A DNA stretch of 61,547 bases from Acidobacteriota bacterium. GTDB taxonomy: Bacteria; Acidobacteriota; Terriglobia; Bryobacterales; Bryobacteraceae. The stretch lies in assembly GCA_016870995.1 (NCBI GenBank), contig VFZU01000019.1, positions 1-61,547 on the forward strand, read 5' to 3'. Shown here piece after piece: positions 59,410 to 61,547 of this stretch. A program made the translations under genes and the position numbers. Within the stretch, counting starts at the first letter, position 1, and each line of letters opens with the position of its first letter. The notes beneath the pieces were generated by a model. The model did no database searches, was not told the origin of the DNA, and worked only from the letters and a program-made list of their open reading frames with translations.

Positions 59410-61440
59410 ATGGCAGCGCAACCTAGCGGCGAAAGGTACGAACAGCGGGTGCTGCGGCTAGCCAAAGCCGCCGCAGCATTGCCCGAGTAGGAACAGGAAG
59501 CGTTTCTGCGCCGGGAGTGTGGGGAGAATCTAAGTCTGTATCGCGAAGTGTGTGCCTGCATGCGCAATGTCGAGGCAGAGACGGGAAGCGTGAGGATCGT
59601 CGAAGGATTCCGGCCGGGGACGGTGGTGGGCGGTAGATTCCGGATCGTGCGGAAGATTGGGATGGGCGGGATGGGGCTGGTTTATGAAGCGATCGACGAG
59701 AGGCTTGATCGGCGTGTTGCGCTAAAGTGTGCAAAGACAGGGCACCAGATGAGTTTGCCTCCCGAGGCGAGGACTGCGCGGGAGGTGAGCCACTTCAATG
59801 TTTGCAAGGTGTATGACTTGCATCGGAAGCAGGGTAAAAATGTGGGGAACTGACGTTTCTTTCGATGGAGTACATCGAAGGAGAAACGCTGTCGGAACAG
59901 GTGAAGACGAAGGGGCCAATAAAGCCCGACGCTGCGATGGGGATCGTGCGGCAGCTTTGCGCGGGGCTTGAGCAAGCGCACCGGCAAGGGGTGATTCATG
60001 GGGATCTGAAGCTGGCGAATGTTCTGTTGACGAAAGAGAAGCGGGCGGTGCTGACAGACTTTGGGTTGGCGCGGTTTGCTGAGCCCGATGGGAGCCGTAT
60101 CCTGAGCCGGCATGGGGGCACGGCGGATTACATGGCGCCTGAGCTATTGATTGGCGAGCAAGCCAGTGTTGCGTCGGATGTGTATGCGATGGGTGTGTTG
60201 TTGCACGCACTGCTGACGGGTTCAACGCCGAAGCGAATGCGGACGATGAAGCGGCCAAAGGGTGAGGTGGGGACGGCGACACTGCTGGACGTTGAAGATC
60301 CAGGACAGTGGGAGCGTGAGATCGACGCATTGCCGAAGCCCTGGGGGGCGGTGGTGAAACGGTGTTTGGAGGCGATCCCGGAGAGGCGGTTTGCGAGTAT
60401 TGGTGAGTTGATGGCGGCGCTTGAGCCGAGACGGTCTGGGTTGAAGTGGGTTGGAGCTGTAGCGGCGCTGGCGCTGATGGCGGGTGTCGCGTATTGGGAA
60501 TATATGACGGTACCGACGGGGCCGCTGGCGAGGTTGGCTGTGTTGCCTGTAGAGGCGGAGGCTGGGTTGAAGAAGCGGTTATCGCCGGTGGCGGTGGACG
60601 TGGCGGAACGGTTGTCGGGGGCGCGAAGGAATTTTGTGGTGATTGCGCCGGGTGAGGCGACGCAGAATCAGGTGACGGGCTATGAGAAGGCGGGGAGTGC
60701 GCTGGGGGCGACGCACGCACTGGAGACGCGGATGAAAGAGGCTGGTGGGCAGGTGATGGTGGAGGCGCGCGTGGTGGATGTGGCGAGCGGGAGAGTTTTG
60801 AAAAACTTGAGTGGTAGTTACGGGGCGGGGGAGACCGCGACGCTTGCGAAGGCATTCTTGGGGACGGTAAATCTGGGATTGAATTTACGGCCTTCGAGAG
60901 TGCAAGAAACCGTGGTGGATGCTGCGTATGGGGCGTATACGACCGGCGTTGCGACGATGCGGCAGGACCCGAGGCAAGTGGATGCGGCGGTGTCGTTGCT
61001 GGAAGAAGCAATGCGGCTGGACGCGAAGTCGGCATTGCCGTATGCGGCGATGGCTGGGGCCTATGTGCAGAAGTATCGGAATGGAGATGGGAAGGAGTGG
61101 CTTGAGAAGGCGGAAGCGATGACGGCCAAGGCGGCGGGGATTCATCCGGATTCGCTGAATGTGCTGGTGAGTGCGGGATTGGTGGAGCAACAGAAGGGGA
61201 AGTACGAACAGGCAATTGCGAATTTCAATCGGGCAGCGCTGATGGATCCGTCGAACGCAATGGTGTGGCGGAATGTGGCGGAGGCGTATCAGGCGGCGGG
61301 GCGTGAGGAAGAGGCTGTTGCCACTTACAGGAAGGCGATTGAAGCGGAGCCAAACGGGTATCAGAGTTCCTATATTCTAGGCAATTACTATTTGGCGCAG
61401 AGTGAATGGAAGGCAGCCGTTGTTCCGCTCCGGACGTGGT
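59410..61440 (+). pseudogene. Ser/Thr protein kinase with TPR tail: nonsense, frameshift and IS truncation
   Basis: From ATG 59410 the frame has TAG at codon 27 (59488-59490). It continues through the kinase glycine loop (I-G-M-G-G-M-G-L-V-Y-E-A), V-A-L-K, to K-V-Y-D-L-H. Near 59843-59846 (a G run) it shifts into the frame E-L-T-F-L-S-M-E-Y-I-E-G-E-T-L. That frame holds H-G-D-L-K-L-A-N-V-L-L (catalytic Asp), D-F-G-L-A, G-T-A-D-Y-M-A-P-E, a membrane helix (V-G-A-V-A-A-L-A-L-M-A-G-V, about 60465) and TPRs. At about 61437 the TPR coding ends in foreign sequence (T-W-W-T-A-R-W-E). Canonical Pkn-type kinase, now dead or fragmentary. Confidence 0.82.
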
Positions 61441-61547
61441 GGACAGCGCGTTGGGAGTGAATTATTGCCATTGAATCACGCAGCAATTTTGAATTCAACA
61501 GAAAAATCGCGACGAGCTTGAGTTGGCGTTTTGTAGCCGAGACGCTC
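61437..61547 (-). mobile_element. End of an IS3-type insertion sequence (partial, runs off the window)
   Basis: From about 61437 the kinase coding is replaced by unrelated sequence (tggtggacagcgcgttggg...) that contains the 3' end of a transposase on the minus strand. The exact terminus and any target duplication cannot be fixed because the other end lies outside the window. Confidence 0.6.
61476..61547 (-). CDS. IS3-type transposase, C-terminal fragment
   Basis: The last 23 codons plus stop of a minus-strand frame: E-R-L-G-Y-K-T-P-T-Q-A-R-R-D-F-S-V-E-F-K-I. The L-G-Y-K-T-P motif is the usual C-terminal signature of IS3/IS481-type DDE integrase-core transposases (R-L-G-Y-x-T-P). The rest lies beyond the window, so it cannot be typed further. 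Confidence 0.65.
   Translation of the reverse strand, partial: ERLGYKTPTQARRDFSVEFKIAA

Noticed and set aside
1-61547. tRNA, rRNA and CRISPR arrays
   Set aside because: No cloverleaf-like TTCGA arm with CCA end, conserved rRNA stretch or regularly spaced repeats noticed by eye; a dedicated scan was not possible.

Overview
The window most resembles a chromosome segment of an Acidobacteriota member, probably of the Solibacter/Bryobacter type. This is inferred from gene content, not from a marker gene. The clues are a PadR repressor joined to a long MacB/FtsX-type permease, a VWA-domain exported protein, a CarboxypepD_reg/TonB receptor of the Oar type, PEP-CTERM exported proteins, a membrane winged-helix regulator, a Ser/Thr kinase with TPRs, and the small family beginning with an 'N-A-Q-x-S-T-G-P-R-T' motif. 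No rRNA, tRNA or CRISPR array was seen.

Layout. 1-2.6 kb: an IS66 element (tnpA, tnpB, tnpC) between two copies of a 34-bp repeat that looks like an IS21-type end. 2.6-4.3 kb: two related PEP-CTERM genes, one with a single nonsense codon and one heavily decayed. 4.5-7.5 kb: small exported protein, DUF427, DUF885 lipoprotein and FKBP isomerase, mostly with ATGA overlaps. 8.0-13.1 kb: a PadR operator, PadR, an FtsX permease, a frameshifted membrane/repeat gene and a partial duplicate of its 3' end. 13.1-13.8 kb: a decayed DUF433/DUF5615 toxin-antitoxin-like pair. 13.8-21.5 kb, minus strand: RidA-like protein, Tat-exported sugar isomerase/epimerase, APC permease, a 52-aa basic protein, a PEP-CTERM beta-propeller and UvrD/PcrA helicase. 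21.7-26.2 kb: signal peptidase I, a glycosyltransferase fused in frame to a broken VWA gene, and a winged-helix regulator colliding with it. 26.3-28.1 kb: PQQ-like propeller protein. 28.2-30.7 kb: an Eco29kI-like restriction-modification system with a Vsr repair nuclease. 30.8-36.6 kb: a STGPRT gene pair, a histidine kinase, a sigma54-type response regulator lacking key AAA+ motifs, and an RsbW-like ATPase. 36.6-42.4 kb: S9 peptidase, Memo-like protein, pterin dehydratase and a beta-lactamase-fold/NamZ fusion. 42.5-48.2 kb: two transporters and two tandem TPR paralogues. 48.5-59.4 kb: a four-repeat exported protein, a TonB-type receptor, a TPR protein, VOC, DinB, uridine kinase, 5'-nucleotidase and cyclophilin. 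59.4-61.5 kb: a broken Ser/Thr kinase cut by an IS3-type element running off the end.

Two large-scale patterns stand out. First, at least nine loci are broken or degraded (nonsense codons, frameshifts, truncation, IS insertion), while housekeeping genes such as uvrD, lepB and udk are intact. Second, base composition is strand-asymmetric regardless of gene direction: the + strand is C-rich from about 2.6 to 25.4 kb and from about 28 to 36 kb, and G-rich after about 41 kb. A G-rich segment at about 25.5-28.1 kb begins exactly where two convergent genes are truncated, which points to a rearrangement.

Functionally, several sets look cooperative: restriction, methylation and Vsr repair at 28-31 kb; a kinase, regulator and ATPase signalling block at 32-36.6 kb; a single polypeptide for muropeptide recycling at 40-42 kb; and PadR controlling its permease at 8 kb.
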